A stretch of 24,065 nucleotides of DNA. Origin: Bacteroidota bacterium. Its GTDB lineage: Bacteria > Bacteroidota > Bacteroidia > Flavobacteriales > Weeksellaceae. Location of the stretch: contig JAFDZJ010000111.1 in assembly GCA_018266965.1 (NCBI GenBank), positions 1-24,065 on the forward strand, written 5' to 3'. The notes under the pieces are model-generated. The model saw nothing but the letters and a program-made list of their open reading frames with translations. It was not told the origin of the DNA and made no database searches. Below are positions 21,922-24,065 of the stretch, piece after piece. The position numbers and the translations under genes are program-made. Each line of letters opens with the position of its first letter. The stretch's first letter is position 1.

Positions 21922-22146
21922 ATGAGTACGGCAGAATTAAAATTAGATATTATCAATACAATAACAAACCTCAAAGAACCGTATATCATTGAGGAAATAA
22001 AAAGATTATTGGATTTTGAATTAGATGACAATAGATATAAAGTAACTGAAAACCAAAGAAAGCGTTTATCAGAAGCTAAATCGGATAAAATTATATCTGA
22101 ATCTGAAGCAAATACTGAAATCGAGAAATGGCTAAACGAAAAATAA
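21922..22146 (+). CDS. Antitoxin of a RelE/ParE-type toxin-antitoxin pair
   Basis: A 74-residue protein beginning MSTAELKLDIINTITNLKEP and ending SEANTEIEKWLNEK. The N-terminal helices followed by a long charged middle (NQRKRLSEAKSDKIISESEA) match the small antitoxins that accompany RelE/ParE toxins in Bacteroidota. An in-frame ATG 57 nt upstream (21865) would add 19 residues; I prefer the internal start because a -7 box lies between the two and family members begin M(S)TAELKLDxI. It overlaps the toxin gene by 19 nt, which supports coupled translation and tight stoichiometry. The antitoxin probably also represses the operon. Confidence 0.75.
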   Translation: MSTAELKLDIINTITNLKEPYIIEEIKRLLDFELDDNRYKVTENQRKRLSEAKSDKIISESEANTEIEKWLNEK

Positions 22147-22430
22147 ATTGGACTGAAAAAGCTAATTTTGAACGAAAAGAAATTCTTGAATATTGGATTA
22201 TCAGAAACAAATCAAAGAATTATAGTATTAAATTGAATAAACTATTTGTTGAATCTCTAAATCTTATTGCTCAATTTCCTGCCATTGGAAGAAAAACCGA
22301 TTTTGATGAGAATATAAGATTGAAAATAGTTCGCGATTATTTACTTTTTTATGAATTTGATGATAAACAAATAAAGGTTTTATCAGTTTGGGATGGAAGC
22401 CAAGATGATAAAAAAAATGAAATTAAATAG
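22128..22430 (+). CDS. RelE/ParE family toxin
   Basis: This 100-residue basic protein has the fold signature of the ParE/RelE superfamily: WTEKANFERKEILEYWIIRN, SLNLIAQFPAIGRKTD, and the strand-rich end IRLKIVRDYLLFYEFDDKQI followed by KVLSVWDGSQDDKK. ParE members act on DNA gyrase and RelE members cleave mRNA at the ribosome; sequence alone does not decide which applies. It overlaps the antitoxin gene and is followed by a terminator, giving a compact two-gene cassette. Confidence 0.85.
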   Translation: MAKRKINWTEKANFERKEILEYWIIRNKSKNYSIKLNKLFVESLNLIAQFPAIGRKTDFDENIRLKIVRDYLLFYEFDDKQIKVLSVWDGSQDDKKNEIK

Positions 22431-22479
22431 AAAAACTTTGCCAATAATTAAGTTTTGCACGATTAAAATAGATAATTAC

Positions 22480-22512
22480 AATCCCTTAACTGTATTGGTT
22501 AAGGGATTTTTT
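22480..22512 (+). terminator. Terminator of the toxin-antitoxin operon
   Basis: AATCCCTTAAC (22480-22490) pairs perfectly with GTTAAGGGATT (22498-22508) around a 7-nt loop, and the T run continues to 22512. It lies 50 nt after the toxin stop. Confidence 0.9.
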
Positions 22513-22581
22513 CACATTTACGATAAATTGAAAATTTAATCAAAAAGTAGTAAACACCGATTGTAGCACAATTAGTAAGGT

Positions 22582-22644
22582 TATACACACCCATTTACAA
22601 AAAAAAATGTACATTTTAAGATAAAATTTTAAAACCATATAGAT
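22582..22644 (+). repeat. Leader copy 1 of a duplicated lipoprotein upstream region
   Basis: The region TATACACACCCATTTACA...TGTACATTTT...ATTTTAAAAC..ATATG closely matches 23455-23513 in front of the second lipoprotein gene. It contains TACATTTT (22610-22617), a near match to the -7 box. No clear -33 element is present in either copy. Confidence 0.7.
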
Positions 22645-23244
22645 ATGAAAACAATAATTTACATCCTCTCTTTAATAACGCTAATGAGTTGTAGCAGAGA
22701 TAGTGAAAACACAAAAAACCCAACATTTACTTTGCCCCCCGAAACCCAAGTGGGAGCAAATACATTTGGCGTAACCATTAATGGCAAAGTCTATATACCC
22801 AGAGACCCAACTGGTGTTAGCGTAGGACCAACAGCAAAGGGTATGATTTTTTGGGGAACTTCTGATAACTCTTGGAATGAAATTGAAGTTGTTGATGGAG
22901 CTAGTTCTGTGGGTTTTAAAATGATTATTCATTTGCAAAATTTTTATAATTTGGGAATTGGAGAATATATTTTAAAACAAAGTAATTTTCAAAATGGAAT
23001 AGATAGTACTCCAAATAACCATATTTATTTTAAAATTTGGGATAGTAACATTAGTAACTATGCGTATTATGGATCGATTGAAAATCAAGGAAAAATTAAC
23101 AATACTCGTCATTCTAACGGAATAATTTCAGGAAATTTTTCAGGGAAATTTGTTAGATATGATAATCCAAATGAGTCTATAACGATTACAGATGGAAGGT
23201 TTGATATAAATACTGTTACCTTATCAAATCATCCATTTCCATAA
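22645..23244 (+). CDS. Lipoprotein of unknown function, paralogue 1
   Basis: A 199-residue protein with a lipoprotein signal peptide (MKTIIYILSLITLMSC, lipobox Cys16) and a short charged linker. The conserved-looking stretch LPPETQVGANTFGVTINGKV followed by YIPR comes next. A beta-rich body follows, ending in ISGNFSGKFVRYDNPNESIT and DGRFDI. This layout is common among Bacteroidota lipoproteins of unknown function (possibly the DUF6252-like group; not verified). It is a paralogue of the protein starting at 23514, sharing SC.RD near the lipobox, LPP-T--GANT-G--INGKV-IP, and FSG and NEsI motifs. The predicted location is an outer or inner membrane leaflet. Confidence 0.8.
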   Translation: MKTIIYILSLITLMSCSRDSENTKNPTFTLPPETQVGANTFGVTINGKVYIPRDPTGVSVGPTAKGMIFWGTSDNSWNEIEVVDGASSVGFKMIIHLQNFYNLGIGEYILKQSNFQNGIDSTPNNHIYFKIWDSNISNYAYYGSIENQGKINNTRHSNGIISGNFSGKFVRYDNPNESITITDGRFDINTVTLSNHPFP

Positions 23245-23291
23245 AAAATACAAATACTCTTTTTACAAAACTTTATACTAATTTCACAAAT

Positions 23292-23459
23292 ATGAAAAAA
23301 CTTTTTATTCTTCTTGCTTTTTATCTTCAGCTATCGCATGTAGTCGCACAAGGCAACGCAACTATCCAGCAAACAGAAAATATTCCTAATTGGCCTAATT
23401 TGTTATCCAATTTAGACACTTCTCAAATAACTTCCGGGGTTTTAATAGATAAAGTATAA
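23292..23459 (+). pseudogene. Truncated N-terminus of a secreted protein
   Basis: Only 55 codons: signal peptide MKKLFILLAFYLQLSHVVAQ, then GNATIQQTENIPNWPNLLSN and LDTSQITSGVLIDKV before a stop at 23457-23459. The LDTSxITSGxLxDKV motif is, as I recall, the start of much larger Bacteroidota surface proteins, so this looks like a broken gene. The stop codon lies inside the duplicated leader that begins at 23455, as if a copy of the lipoprotein cassette had been joined into the gene at this point. It could still encode a short secreted peptide. Confidence 0.6.
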
Positions 23460-23513
23460 ACCCATTTACACCAACTGTACATTTGAAATAATAATTTTTA
23501 AAACAAAACAAAT
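23455..23513 (+). repeat. Leader copy 2 of the duplicated lipoprotein upstream region
   Basis: TATAAACCCATTTACA...TGTACATTTG...AATTTTTAAAAC...AATATG matches 22582-22644 with small indels. It carries an exact TAnnTTTG box (TACATTTG at 23478-23485), giving a predicted start near 23491. Its first bases supply the stop codon of the truncated ORF. Confidence 0.7.
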
Positions 23514-24065
23514 ATGAAAACAGTAATTTTTAGTATAGCATTAGCAATGTTTATATCTTGCAATAGAGATAAAACTGAGGAAATTGTACAAGACCAATTA
23601 CCACCAATTACTTCTTATGGTGCCAATACGGCAGGTTGCATAATTAATGGTAAAGTATTAATTCCTAAAAATGGAAACCAAGCTATTGGTGGGCCTCCGA
23701 TATATGGAATGAATAAATCACAAGGCTTAAATTTTTGGCCAAGTAAAAATGATTATTGGCAACTAGAAATAGCAAACAAAAAAGATACTAATGGTGCTGG
23801 TGTCATTTTGTATATTAAAAATATGAGTTCAGGAGTTGGCGATTATAAAGTTGACCAGTCTAATGGCGAGTTATATATGGACGGTCCTAACAATAACCAA
23901 ATAATTGCAAGTATAAGAGAAAATGGTATTACCAAAACATATTGGTCTAGTAACAATTCTGGTACAATAAAAATTACCCGTTCCGATCTTTTTTATGGTA
24001 CATCTATTTTTTCTGGAGTATTTAGTTGTATTTTATATAATTTGAATAATGCTAACGAAACTATA
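23514..24065 (+). CDS. Lipoprotein of unknown function, paralogue 2 (3' end outside window)
   Basis: The frame opens at the ATG at 23514 and runs off the window with 184 codons visible. The signal peptide MKTVIFSIALAMFISC has a lipobox Cys16 followed by NRDKTEE. The body shows LPPITSYGANTAGCIINGKV then LIPK, NFWPSKNDYWQLEI, and FSGVFSCILYNLNNANETI near the visible end. It aligns with the protein at 22645-23244 in signal peptide, the GANT/NGKV block and the terminal FSG..N.NE.I region, but the middle has diverged. The duplicated upstream leader shows that gene and control region were copied together. Confidence 0.8.
   Translation, partial: MKTVIFSIALAMFISCNRDKTEEIVQDQLPPITSYGANTAGCIINGKVLIPKNGNQAIGGPPIYGMNKSQGLNFWPSKNDYWQLEIANKKDTNGAGVILYIKNMSSGVGDYKVDQSNGELYMDGPNNNQIIASIRENGITKTYWSSNNSGTIKITRSDLFYGTSIFSGVFSCILYNLNNANETI

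Overview
The window looks like the chromosome of a member of the Bacteroidota, most likely a flavobacterial (Weeksellaceae/Chryseobacterium-like) species. The evidence is low GC, A-rich leaders instead of Shine-Dalgarno sites, promoters of the TTTG-N19-TAnnTTTG type, zinc-free forms of S14 and L36, and Sec-type signal peptides ending in ...AQ. The genus is an inference; I could not run a database search.

Layout. (1) 1-1250: the 3' end of a large secreted protein and a small secreted protein, each followed by a terminator hairpin. They share a C-terminal 'GMMxY...K.FdG..W' signature. (2) 1358-15709: one long ribosomal-protein cluster in S10-spc-alpha order: rplC-D-W-B, rpsS, rplV, rpsC, rplP, rpmC, rpsQ, rplN-X-E, rpsN, rpsH, rplF, rplR, rpsE, rpmD, rplO, secY, infA, rpmJ, rpsM-K-D, rpoA, rplQ. 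It starts with a near-perfect Bacteroidota promoter in front of rplC (rpsJ is not here) and ends in a terminator after rplQ. (3) 15737-21669: a secreted GH35 beta-galactosidase, a reverse-strand O-acetylhomoserine sulfhydrylase (metY) controlled by a SAM-I riboswitch plus terminator, and a secreted GH20 beta-hexosaminidase. (4) 21794-24065: a small accessory region with a RelE/ParE-type toxin-antitoxin pair, two paralogous lipoproteins with duplicated leaders, and a truncated secreted-protein fragment between them.

Most unusual feature. Gaps inside the ribosomal cluster fall into two classes: 31 nt or less, and 75-218 nt. Every one of the seven long gaps holds an inverted repeat. In five of them the arms are built from 7-nt units read as TTAGAAA-like or AAATTTT/AAATTAT-like on the left and NNTCTAA on the right. 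The arms begin at or just after the upstream stop codon and end a few bases before the next start codon. The largest (rpmD-rplO) has 12 in-phase heptads on the left, a 25-nt loop and 14 in-phase heptads on the right. These elements cut the cluster into modules and could act on RNA processing, stability or translation, or could be a family of spreading repeats.

How the genes work together. The central block supplies ribosome assembly, the Sec translocon channel, IF-1 and the RNA polymerase alpha subunit. The two glycosidases are exported and could trim terminal galactose and N-acetylhexosamine from glycans in turn. metY makes homocysteine for methionine synthesis and is probably shut off when S-adenosylmethionine is plentiful.
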